NCBI GenBank assembly: GCA_009746045.1
Contig: RPFO01000165.1
Span: forward strand, 3,366,641 to 3,417,140
Direction: 5' to 3'
Length of the DNA stretch: 50,500 bases
Origin: Mesostigma viride
Taxonomy: Eukaryota; Streptophyta; Mesostigmatophyceae; Mesostigmatales; Mesostigmataceae
Shown: positions 32,701 through 40,501 of the stretch, piece after piece
Layout of the letters: each line of letters opens with the position of its first letter
Numbering within the stretch: position 1 is the first letter of the stretch
Program-made: the position numbers and the translations under genes
Notes under the pieces: model-generated
Told to the model about the DNA's origin: nothing
What the model saw: the letters and a program-made list of their open reading frames with translations, nothing else
Database searches by the model: none

Positions 32701-34301
32701 CACATACGCAGCAGCTGGTGAAAGTACAAATGGCAGACATGTACAAGTGTAATGCTCGCAATCCTTTGTGAGGCGCTGCCCACAGGTGACTACAAACTAG
32801 ACTAAAATGAATAATCGATACAACATACCAAATAGTTATGTTCCTACTTGAAACACCATCTGCTCCCCCCATGCACCGACTCCAAATGCCAATGGCCCCC
32901 CCTTCCCCCCCCCCCCCCCCCCCCCATCCCCCATCAAGACACACCACATGATACACCACATGCATCCCCTCCCCCCCCCCATAAAAAAAATTAGCGATAA
33001 GCCACATGTCATAACAAATACCGCGTATCTATTACAAGGGATGCCACCCATCCGCACGCATACACACTCAGGCCACCGTACATCACTGCCACCCCACGCA
33101 TGCTTGCACGTACGCCCCATGCTGTACTATACTGTAGTGAGGATACACGCGCACTTGCATGCACGCACGCCTGTCACTACACTAAGTGACCAAACACAGG
33201 CCCACGCACGCACACACACACAACCACACACACACACACACACACAGAAGCCCGTGCACGCACCATCTCGACCACGAGCTGGCTGGTCAGGAACTCAAAC
33301 ACGCCGTCGGACGCCAGCACGAAAAACGGGTAGCTGGGTCCCAGCTCCTTGATCGTGATCTCAGGATCCGCAATCACGCCGATGCGCTCGGCTGCCTGGT
33401 CCCCGATGCTGCGCGTGAAAGCCGTGCCCGGATACATGCCAAACTGGGACCACAGCCGGGGGGGGTCGCCGTCGTCGTCATCCTCGCCACCCCAGGTCTG
33501 GATCCGAGGGTCCTTGAGCCCTTCCAGCTGGTCCATGGTCAGAACGCGCGCGCCCGCGCGCTTCACGCGCGCGCATTCGTCTGCGCGGAACGGCGTCTGG
33601 TCGTGCGACAGGTCCCACGCGACCATGCCTTCCTCGGCCGCCTCGGCGAGGACCGCGCGCGAGTCGCCCACGTTCCCGATATAGAGCGTGTCGCCCTTGA
33701 CCAGGATGGTGATGCCGGTCGTGCCGCTCATCGTGTCGTCGATCGTGGTCGACACGTGCATCTGCTGGTTGGCCTTGAGGAAGGCCTCCTGGTACGCGCG
33801 GGGGACGTCGTTGGGCCAGTGGACGGATGCGAGCACGTTCGCGGGGACCCAGTCGCGCGCGCCCTCCGCACACGCCGTCCCGCTCTCTCCGTGGCCGTCG
33901 AACACGCCGAAGAAGTGGGTGTTGGGGTCGTCGCCGTAGTTAATGTGGACGCAGAATTTGTCCTGGTTGGCCTTGTCCAGCGAGTCCGGGTAGAAGCCGC
34001 GCTGGGACACGTACGCGTAGCGGAGCTTGAGGCCCATTGCGGGCACCGCGGCTTCTTGGACCCCGCCCGACGTGATCACGCGCGCACGCAGCTCGGGCTT
34101 GGATAGCGGCCCGCATTGCTCTAACTGCTCTACCAAAGCCTCCACCACCGGTCGAGCTGCTTCTGAGAGTGCTTCTTCGTACGGGACGGGAGCGGGTTCC
34201 GGCAATCCATTGTTCTTCGGCGCATCGCCACCTCCTACGGAAAGGCTTTTCTTGTTCTCAGATAGGTCCTTCTCGTGCGGTCGCGATGAAACGCAACCCA
34301 T
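20264..34301 (-). CDS. PP2C phosphatase / cyclic-nucleotide-binding / protein-kinase-like fusion protein (12 exons)
   Basis: Exons (minus): 34301-33264, 31835-31677, 31192-30992, 30293-30168, 28988-28840, 27021-26823, 26249-25933, 24538-24475, 23904-23832, 23401-23094, 22439-22374, 20779-20264. All introns are GT-AG with phases that agree; the model gives about 1071 residues, near the size of plant AT2G20050-type proteins. The N-terminus MGCVSS suggests myristoylation/palmitoylation at a membrane. PP2C spans about 85-390, with metal-binding Asp113 (NQDKF), Asp134 (FDGHGE), Asp332 (ASDGVFEF) and Asp377 (TDDIT). A first cyclic-nucleotide domain (about 470-600) has FGEL at 552 and Arg563. A second (about 620-725) has YGER but no matching Arg. 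The kinase-like domain (about 752-1050) has FRGMSP in place of HRDLKP and SDLRF in place of DFG-F. It is probably a phosphatase regulated by cyclic nucleotide and a pseudokinase. The opposite, an active kinase, is less likely. Confidence 0.85.
20965..21190. repeat. Degenerate minisatellite in intron 11
   Basis: Units of roughly 36-40 bp built on AGACACAGGAGTCATAGATA and AGAGACATAGGACTAAGAG, six or so copies with substitutions and deletions. Confidence 0.75.
22374..22439 (-). CDS. Exon 11: kinase-like catalytic-loop exon
   Basis: 66 bp, 22 codons, phase 0 to 0, acceptor CCGCAG, donor GTAGGA. Encodes [19 protein letters not shown]. The position of the kinase HRD aspartate is a glycine. Confidence 0.85.
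23094..23401 (-). CDS. Exon 10: kinase-like N-lobe and hinge
   Basis: 308 bp, acceptor CCCCAG after a long C run, donor GTGGGT, phase 1 to 0. Encodes [12 protein letters not shown] (candidate ATP lysine), AVEQRI, VFLPPLV and a helix ending LVLETLHD. Confidence 0.85.
23832..23904 (-). CDS. Exon 9: start of kinase-like N-lobe
   Basis: 73 bp, acceptor GCCAG, donor GTGAGT, ends in phase 1. Encodes [19 protein letters not shown], which lies where the glycine loop would be but has no GxGxxG. Confidence 0.75.
24475..24538 (-). CDS. Exon 8: short linker exon
   Basis: 64 bp, acceptor AACAG, donor GTACGT, phase 2 to 0. Encodes about 21 residues including [16 protein letters not shown]. It is too short to recognise alone; it is supported because it restores the phase between exons 7 and 9 and supplies a segment placed before the kinase N-lobe. 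Confidence 0.65.
24941..25155. repeat. Pair of 25-bp direct repeats in intron 7
   Basis: TAGCGCAATCGACAGATCTC with five preceding bases occurs at 24941-24965 and 25131-25155, one mismatch, exactly 190 bp apart. Purpose unknown. Confidence 0.7.
25725..25811. repeat. Tandem duplication in intron 7
   Basis: Two copies of a unit of about 48 bp containing ACACCCAACAAAACTCCATG and CACGGCACCCA.CAACCGCCC, with partial copies on both sides. Confidence 0.75.
25933..26249 (-). CDS. Exon 7: second, degenerate cyclic-nucleotide-binding domain
   Basis: 317 bp, acceptor CTGCAG, donor GTGGGT, ends in phase 2. Encodes [31 protein letters not shown] and [13 protein letters not shown]. An alternative acceptor 12 bp further in would drop GLLQ. 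Confidence 0.8.
26387..26702. repeat. (GGGGA)n array in intron 6
   Basis: About 310 bp of GGGGA with scattered GGGA units on the plus strand, so the gene's own RNA is C-rich. It is a purine-only mirror repeat. Long open frames through it on both strands are a result of the repeat, not coding. Confidence 0.95.
26823..27021 (-). CDS. Exon 6: end of first cyclic-nucleotide-binding domain
   Basis: 199 bp, acceptor GCCAG, donor GTGAGT, enters in phase 2 and ends in phase 0. Joins to give [13 protein letters not shown], placing the cassette arginine (Arg563), then [10 protein letters not shown] and the start of the second domain (HQLNTLV). Confidence 0.85.
27214..27577. repeat. 7-bp minisatellite in three homogeneous blocks, intron 5
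   Basis: CAGGCGG 23 times (27214-27374), then CAGGCAG 9 times (27375-27437), then CAGGGAG 19 times (27438-27570), all in register, ending with one CAGGCAG. Related GGGGGCA units precede it from about 27155. Confidence 0.95.
28121..28455. repeat. 10-bp minisatellite in intron 5
   Basis: About 33 in-register units of CACCCACTAC, with a central group of CCCCCGCTAC variants (28190-28270). Confidence 0.95.
28840..28988 (-). CDS. Exon 5: core of first cyclic-nucleotide-binding domain
   Basis: 149 bp, acceptor GGCAG, donor GTACGT, ends in phase 2. Encodes [15 protein letters not shown] and the start of the phosphate-binding cassette (CFGELSLL). Confidence 0.85.
29799..30040. repeat. 22-bp minisatellite in intron 4
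   Basis: About eleven units of GCATCAGCAGGCCCATTTAT plus two bases, in strict 22-bp register from 29799, degenerating at the right end near exon 4. Confidence 0.9.
30168..30293 (-). CDS. Exon 4: start of first cyclic-nucleotide-binding domain
   Basis: 42 codons, phase 0 to 0, acceptor CACAG and donor GTGAGC. Encodes [17 protein letters not shown] and then [15 protein letters not shown], the usual first strands of a cNMP-binding fold. Confidence 0.85.
30992..31192 (-). CDS. Exon 3: linker
   Basis: 67 codons, phase 0 to 0, acceptor CCAG and donor GTGCGT. Ser-rich start ([19 protein letters not shown]), then a charged linker leading to the first cyclic-nucleotide domain. Confidence 0.8.
31268..31349. 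repeat. Dispersed repeat in intron 2, relative of 5211-5299
   Basis: CGTAAGTACG, TCATGTGCAAAGGCATGCTA, CGGAGTTCTATGCTATC and AATAATTACACAAG parallel 5211-5299. A second partial copy of the end follows at about 31365-31400. Confidence 0.5.
31677..31835 (-). CDS. Exon 2: end of PP2C
   Basis: Acceptor CCAG before GTGGCGCG; donor GTGAGT after GGCATG. Encodes 53 residues including [20 protein letters not shown], whose DD pair supplies the last PP2C metal ligand. Phase 0 on both sides. Confidence 0.9.
31862..31985. repeat. (GGTTGT)n tract in intron 1
   Basis: Hexamer GGTTGT/GTGGTT array on the plus strand. The same intron also has GGGGT runs near 32085-32113, poly-G/poly-C runs (32163-32175, 32909-32924) and a (CA)n tract at 33211-33246. 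Confidence 0.85.
33264..34301 (-). CDS. Exon 1: N-terminal acylation motif and most of PP2C
   Basis: Begins with an ATG at 34299-34301 and encodes MGCVSS then residues up to 346. It contains motifs [28 protein letters not shown] and ASDGVFEF. Ends ...GAGATG before donor GTGCGT. The exon is GC-rich and has no internal stop over 346 codons. Confidence 0.9.
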
Positions 34302-35267
34302 CTACGAGAAAGGCACGCGCCCGGCACGCCGGGGTCTGGTCGATTACCTTGTCCCGGGCGCTTCGGCGCCTTCCCCGGCACTCGGCAACCCTCGATTTAC
34401 ACACAACATTGCGACAGGGGAATAGCCATTCGTTTCCAATTCGATTACTGCATTTTTACCAGCACCATTATCCATTTGACATCGCTAGCAGCGACTTCTT
34501 ATGTCCGCCATTCATACCTGACAAGTTGCCCTGGCTTGCAAGGCTTCTTATCAAATCTAAAATCGACCGCCTCTGCTAAAATACCTTTCTGGTATGCATA
34601 GCAATGTAAGCTTACCTAGGTAGGTCTGTCGTTGGCCCAGGGCCGGCATCCTTTATTTATTAATGGCTCCACAAGTCCACGACGCGACGCCTGACGAGTT
34701 CTCCAACAGGATTGTGCCGGAATTTCAGGAGAAAATGGGTTGCGGGTTGCCTGTCCTGAACGTAGGACACTTTTCACTTCTGTCTTAAAGTCTCAACTAC
34801 GGAAGCCGCTCTGCTAACGCCTACAGTAGCCTACAGTACCTACTTTCCGGCCAGGCGAAGGTTGGAGGCCACGTCGATGTGCATCCGGGAAGTATCCATG
34901 CTGTATCTGGTAATGTGCTCTCCCATCTATGCCACTCCATCGAGGCTACTTGGCATGCGATCGATTGCTACAGTAGGATACATCTTGTTGTGAAATGTGA
35001 ACTCACGCATAGGTATCCGATGATGCAACCGTCCATGTCCCAGTGCCCCGATAGTACCACCGATACTAAATATATCCGGCCCTCCACTATAGATCCTCTG
35101 CTGCCCTTGGGCGGCGTGGGACACAACAACAACAACAACAACAGCACCTACTGAAAGGAAGCCGCAACTACGGAAGCCGCTCAACTGCTGCCCATGTGCG
35201 GCGTGGGCAACAACAACAACAACAACAACAACTAGAACTATCTACAGTGCTGTAATAAGGGCCAACT
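34302..35267. other. Upstream flank of the PP2C-kinase gene, with (AAC)n repeats
   Basis: No gene seen. It should hold the promoter and 5' UTR of the minus-strand gene, though no convincing TATA box was found. Two related segments, 35098-35147 and 35186-35232, each have CTGCTGCCC, GCGGCGTGGG and a (CAA)n run. CAACTACGGAAGCCGCT occurs near 34794 and 35164. Confidence 0.4.
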
Positions 35268-36735
35268 GAAGTTAATGCTTGGGTGCAAAACATGCCATCG
35301 CTACACGCTTGGAACACCCTCATCCAGGCCATCCCAGCTACATGGCATGCTCTGATGATGGCCCCACGCAAGGCCCTCCAACCGGGTGATTGGATCAGTT
35401 TTTACCCGGACGGGATCACATCCACATGCAAAGGTCTGGTCCGGGGAGTGTTGCCTCCGGCCGGAATTCAAGTCCAAGTGGCCGACACCCTTCCAGGCCA
35501 CAATGAATGGTTGCCTCAATCAGCTGGCGACATTATGTGTCTGTCTTCCAGCCCACCAATGTCACCGTATCCGGATGGTCCCGTGGTTAGTATCAAGGTC
35601 CTGCATGTTCCAGCCGGACCCCACGACCCCGGCGGAGGCCATCACTTGGTTACACGTAGGCAATACGAGATTGGATACTTTACCATTGGACCCCCTGGAG
35701 TTTGGCTGGACCTTGACCAAGGGGATGTCTAGGATTAGCAAATGTCTTTACGAGTACACGGCAGAATGGGGTTATGACATTTTATTGCACGAGAACCATA
35801 AGCTCCACCCTGGCCGCCCACGATGGGGCTTTCAATGGCCTGGGTACAGTTGGATTAAACTTATCACCGCCGTGGCGGTCGATCACCCTTTGGTGGACCG
35901 CAGAGCGACCGACATTCAACATCTTTTACTGCACAGAGCCATTGGGGTAAACGCGACCCTCAGCAGCCGGTTTCACCACGATGCGACATGCCTGTGCACC
36001 TTCCCTTCGGAAACAATTGAGCACCGCTTTCTCTACTGCCAAGTGAGCGGGGTGTGGCAATGGTTGTTTAACGTATGGTCCGCATGGACCGCGCTACCAC
36101 ATTCCACACTAACGCTATCCGTGCGTTGTATCATATTCGGTATGGCGGGGACCCCCGGGGAGGAGCTATCCAACAGTCAACTAGCCTGGGTATGGCTCCG
36201 AACTAATATGCTATACGCGATCTGGACTATCCGGAACGAGACGGTTTTCAAAGTGCGGCACGAATACACCAAAGCCGCCGTGGTGAGGCGGTTTATCTTT
36301 CTCTGGAACTCAGCAATGCGTCGCGCTTGGCTCTTGGCGCAAGAACAATACAAGGTGTGGGACCCCGGGCCCAACAATGACAAGCCCAGCCCCTTGGAGC
36401 TCTTCCATGCTCTCCTGGGACGCAACAGGGTGTTTACCTGCATTCCTCACGGTGACCTTACGCGCGTCACTTGGCTCCCCTGGTCACACAATGCTCCTTT
36501 CTAAACCTTTCACCTATCACACTACCCTCAGAGGGTAACCAGCTGGTCGATACGTGGTACCTCTTCACCTAATGATATTCCTATTGGTTAATAAAAATAC
36601 CCATTTACCCGGATAAGGGCCAACTCCGTGGTCTAGTAAGGCTCCGTTTTAGCCACTGACATCTTGATACCCTAGGCTTAGCAGGGATTAACTACTGGCT
36701 ATATTTGGAATAAACGTACACCTATTTACCTGGAA
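35268..36735 (+). mobile_element. 5'-truncated L1-type LINE with possible target duplication
   Basis: Flanked by AATAAGGGCCAACT at 35254-35267 and 36736-36749. A third partial copy at 36613-36625 suggests a duplicated 3' end instead. It contains the C-terminal part of a LINE ORF2. AATAAA at 36709-36714 is a possible polyadenylation signal. Confidence 0.55.
35283..36504 (+). pseudogene. LINE ORF2 C-terminus with zinc-binding RT domain (zf-RVT)
   Basis: The last about 300 codons match the zf-RVT region at the end of plant L1-type reverse transcriptases: RFHHDATCLC, then SETIEHRFLYC and SGVWQWL, followed by a W-rich segment (VWLRTNMLYAIWTIRNE). An upstream stretch in another frame (HAWNTLIQAIPATWHALMM) is the natural continuation and points to a frameshift near 35590. 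No endonuclease or catalytic RT motifs remain. This family differs from the RTE-like LINE at 13-17 kb. Confidence 0.75.
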
Positions 36736-36749
36736 AATAAGGGCCAACT

Positions 36750-38794
36750 CACACGGGTCGCGACCGTGGTTCGTACGGTCATGGTTCGCGAACCGCTTTG
36801 CCGAGTGGCATCGAACTTTCTGCCACGTGGAACAGAAATTGGTTGACGAACCGGTCGCACTCACACGGCGGGTCGCGGGCGTTCGGATTGTTCAGATAGA
36901 TAAAGATTGGTTCACAGTACCTTTTTTGCTGGCGTTTCCGCACTTTCCGCTCTTTCCCGCACTCCTCCTCAATCTCCTCGTTGTCGCCACCTGTCCTTGG
37001 ATTTACACATACAGCGGGATATCTACGATATCGTATTCTGATTATTCGGGTGTATCCAGTGATTATTAGTCTTTACTGGACGATACTAAATTCTAGCTGG
37101 CGAGACCGGCTTCGCTGGATCGAAGCTGTCCAGTTTTCTTCAGCACCCTGCCGTACTGGTTCTACGCCGACTGAATTCGCACAATTAATTCCCGTACTTT
37201 CAGATCTTTTTCGCACTTGTCAGTGTTACGTCGCGTAACTTTTGTTGTTGTTACGGACGTAAATTAGGTCCTTTGTTCCCTCAGCCATTCCGGAACAGTT
37301 CGCTGACGTTCCTAGGCTTACGTGTAGTTAGGACCTTTCGGCGGGTTTTTGGAAATCGTGATCACACCCGGTGTTGGCATTTGGCAACACCCGATGACAG
37401 ATGACATTGACGAGAGGCTACGGTACGCGTCGATAAATACGGGTAACGCTTGCGAAAGGAACGTTGTGGGCCGATAAATACGAATAACGCTTGCAGACGC
37501 GGCGGCATGAGCCGGAAACGTTGTGATCAGGGACGAAACGAACGGAAAGCGCAGCCTACTGGCTCATACTACTGAGGGCGCCGACGCACATGCCTGTGCG
37601 AACTGTATCGATCGCACGCGCCCCGGCGCGTAAACTTATGGTGCGTAAGTACAAAATGACAGAAGAAAATGCTGGCGCGTCAACTGCCAAGCGGAGCATC
37701 GCCGCAGGATGGAAGGCAGAAAACTTCATAGTAGTCCATCACCAATTTCACCATGGCCAGGGCGCAAGCCGCGGGGGGACTTTGGCCTAGAATAATAAAT
37801 TCAACTCCACACCAAAAGAATTGACGGACCGAAAGAATTTAGCGGCATCTGTGCCAGTCAAGTAGGCTGGGGAAATGTCAATCAACGGCCGAATTAGTAT
37901 CATTGCGTCGCGGTGCTAGCTGGTATGACAAACTAGTCAAGAAAACAGGGCTGTTAGATTGGTTCCTTCGGCTGTGCTGTGGAGGGAATCCGGCGGGTTG
38001 TGCGCAACAATTTTCATGCCTCATTGATTATATTCGCATGTTAATAAGTAATTTCAACCTCCATGGACGTGCGGGCACAAGACGACGATATCAAGGCAAA
38101 TGTTTTATTACAGGACGCAGGTCCCATGGTGGCATGGTCGGTGTTATGTGTCGTAAGGGCGGGATGGCCACTTCAGGATCAGCTGCTCCGCAGATAAAGG
38201 CCGGCATGCTTGGGATGTTTTGGTTTGGGGCAGGTAAAGGCCACTAGGTGTCCTTGGCGCTTGTGACCACTGACCACATGCCGTTCACATCATGAGTTTC
38301 TACACGGCATTGGCGCCCTTCTCGGCTGCAGGCCAATTCTAGGAAGCAGGTTTGTGCTGTGCAGTGGGGTCGGGTGAGGGGTGCCAGGTGACGACCGCAG
38401 TGGCCCGGTGTCGGCAAGATGACGACCGGGAGCGCCAGAACTGTCTGCGTTGTAGCACACAAAGCTCTATGATTCATGCGTATGTGTTGTAAATTGTAAT
38501 TGGATAAGGAGCAATTGAAAAATCATGCAAATTGAGGACTTGGTATAAATTATCTGGCCTGCGCTGGTTGTTGCATTGTCTCCTTGATAAATGGTTGCTT
38601 CTTGCCTCGACGATATATATAAGCCCTCAACGGGGCACGTGAACAGGTACTCCCGGCCACTAGTTGGTCATTATTGTGAAACTACGTGCATTCACTCATA
38701 TTAATTATTAAGTGAGACAATCATGTGAGACAACTAGAGCATATCTACTAGTGAGTATATATCTAGGCAAGACTCCTAGGGTCTGGCACACTCT
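36750..38794. other. Intergenic; one LTR-like repeat, no gene recognised
   Basis: Contains CGATAAATACG(G/A)(G/A)TAACGCTTGC twice (about 37430 and 37473) and the TGTTACGTCGCG repeat at 37224. Small open frames (such as 37903-38247) show no domain. Confidence 0.35.
37224..37345 (+). repeat. LTR-like repeat, relative of 38908-38995
   Basis: Shares TGTTACGTCGCGTAAC, GTTACGGACGTAAATTAGGT and TTACGTGTAGTT with the sequence upstream of the Ty3 element, about 80% alike by eye, with a small insertion. It may be a solo LTR end or a MITE. Confidence 0.5.
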
Positions 38795-38907
38795 AGCTAG
38801 ATAAGATAGACTAGTAGGATTGTTTGTTACTAGATAGAATAGACGGGTGGGATTGTGTGCACCCATCCATCCATCCATCCATCCATCCATCCATCCATCC
38901 ATCCATC
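38795..38907 (+). repeat. LINE-type 3' UTR remnant and (ATCC)n tract
   Basis: TAGATAGAATAGACGGGTGG, GATTGTGTGCACCC and twelve or so ATCC units. It parallels 12440-12493. The LTR-like repeat begins immediately after the ATCC run. Confidence 0.6.
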
Positions 38908-39317
38908 TGTTACGTCGCGTAACAATTCGTTGTAGTTACGGACGTAAATTAGGTTCCTTGCCTCGGTTGTTCTTAGGTTTACGTGTAGTTCCAACTGGGA
39001 CACTATTGTCCTCGTAACAGAACTGTGGTACATTGGGTGCTTTTGGGCGCCGCGCCGCGTACTTTATTAGTGGTCCTTATCCTTTGGTAGAATGTAGTGG
39101 ACCAGCGTGCATCTGTGCAGCTGCCTGTGCATTTGTAGGCGAGGGCCAGGTCGGCCCGAGCATGTTGGACCGTTGGTGACCATTTATGCACGTTCTACCC
39201 CTCGTGTGGTCACTCGGCGTGTGTTAAATGAATTAACACATATAGGCTTGGGTCACGGCAGTGTAGTGTGTTTCCTTCCTCTATTCCTGGAATAAACGGG
39301 TTCGGGTAAATGGTTGT
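38908..39317 (+). repeat. 5' LTR-like sequence of the Ty3 element
   Basis: Starts TGTTACG; CGTAACA at 39013-39019 could close a short inverted-end segment. AATAAA at 39291-39296 could serve polyadenylation. No standard tRNA primer site was recognised, so the right edge is a guess. Confidence 0.4.
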
Positions 39318-39620
39318 ATGGCGTATTATAGCAACACATACGTGAATGCATTGAGATCAGCTCCGTCTCGTTTGTCTTTCGCTAGGGGTTTGAGTAGAGG
39401 AAGCCTGACCAATTTAGGTAGCATCACGCCCAGTAGAGGTAGAGGTGGAGGTAGAAGTTTAGGACGTAACAATGGTTCCGGAGGAACTTTCGTAGGTAGA
39501 GAACGAGACGACGGTCCTTTGTCACATACGCCTTTGCAAGAACCCTTCCGCGTCCAGGGATACGAAGACGACACTTTCTTGACAGGTAATGGGCGGGTCG
39601 CCGTCAAGCTGGGAGAGTAG
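39318..39620 (+). CDS. Small Gly/Arg-rich ORF in the Ty3 leader
   Basis: 100 codons from a real ATG (MAYYSNTY). It has a central Arg/Gly/Ser-rich region (PSRGRGGGRSLGRNNGSGG) and an acidic end. RG-rich stretches often bind RNA. Near its end CTTGACAGGTAATG looks like a splice donor, so this could be a first exon joined to a later ORF. No family recognised. Confidence 0.45.
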   Translation: MAYYSNTYVNALRSAPSRLSFARGLSRGSLTNLGSITPSRGRGGGRSLGRNNGSGGTFVGRERDDGPLSHTPLQEPFRVQGYEDDTFLTGNGRVAVKLGE

Positions 39621-40015
39621 TGCTGCCCGGTTCGGGACACGATCTGCCTAGATGCTAGACCTGCTCGCAGCGGATAAACCCTTTCGTAGATAGCTCCTTC
39701 GCCTTGTTTTCCTGCTTATGGTTGCTTCCTGTTGTAGATAGGGAATTATTATTGTTCGGATCGGCAAGCGTGAGACGATTAGCGTCGTGGTAGACTACAC
39801 CTTTTTCCTTCGTGCTGCTGTTTTATTAGACGGCCGCACCCGCAGAGATACGGGTCGCTGCTTTTAGGACGAGCGCTGGACTATTCGGTCGCTGATTTTA
39901 GGACGAGCGCTGGACAATTCCGCCCTCATGCTGCTTTCGGTGCTCCAGATCGCCCACATAAGTCGCCTACTCCTTCTTCTAGCGTGACGTCACAAGACCC
40001 ACCAGGTGCGTTACC

Positions 40016-40408
40016 ATGAGCCAGCGTCGTGTTTTTACTGCTCCTTCCCATTCGTCCAGTGACAATAGCTTAGCCAAATATTACGTAGTTATTACCCCTC
40101 AATGGTCAGCCATTTTCCTCTCTTGGTCAGATGCTAGGAAAATAGTGCAAAACCGTACATATAACGTAGTTAGGTATAAGAAATTTGTTACCTTCGAGGA
40201 AGCTCAGCAATTCCTTATAGACCATAGTGAATCAGATTTAGGCCTACATGTACGTTCTATTCCTCATGGTCGTCCTCCTGTAGAAGCTCTAGATTTTGCT
40301 ACCCCTCCTTCTTCTCCCCCTAAACGGGCTGCATCCTCATCTACCTCAGATACTCCTCTCACCTTAGAGTTTGGTTCCCTATCCATTACTGTGGTTAAAA
40401 AGGATTGA
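40016..40408 (+). CDS. Hybrid-binding (viroplasmin / RNase H1 N-terminal type) domain protein upstream of gag
   Basis: 130 codons from ATG at 40016. Residues about 22-71 match the Cauli_VI/RNase H1 hybrid-binding domain pattern: KYYVVI, IFLSWSDARKIV, then YKKFVTFEEAQQFL, with the conserved Trp, the KKF pair and the EEA. In known proteins this fold holds RNA/DNA hybrids or double-stranded RNA. Usually it sits at the front of RNase H1, and in caulimoviruses in the inclusion-body protein. The remainder is Pro/Ser-rich, ending VVKKD. The frame is intact even though pol is broken. The ORF lies 93 bp before gag, so it is likely a separate product of the same element; a role in reverse transcription or in RNA protection is inference. 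Confidence 0.75.
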   Translation: MSQRRVFTAPSHSSSDNSLAKYYVVITPQWSAIFLSWSDARKIVQNRTYNVVRYKKFVTFEEAQQFLIDHSESDLGLHVRSIPHGRPPVEALDFATPPSSPPKRAASSSTSDTPLTLEFGSLSITVVKKD

Positions 40409-40501
40409 TTTTAATTGTTTCTTTATCTAAGACATTCAAGGTTTTTTTCCTTTTTCCTTTATTGCTTCCATTTAGATTCCTATTCCTTTACTTAATTAAA
40501 G

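Noticed and set aside
33186-34106. 306-residue plus-strand frame opposite exon 1
   Set aside because: Antisense shadow of a GC-rich PP2C exon whose minus-strand motifs are clear.
38860-38907. (ATCC)n considered as telomere-like repeat
   Set aside because: Tetramer microsatellite, not a telomere unit; same word occurs in LINE 3' UTRs here.
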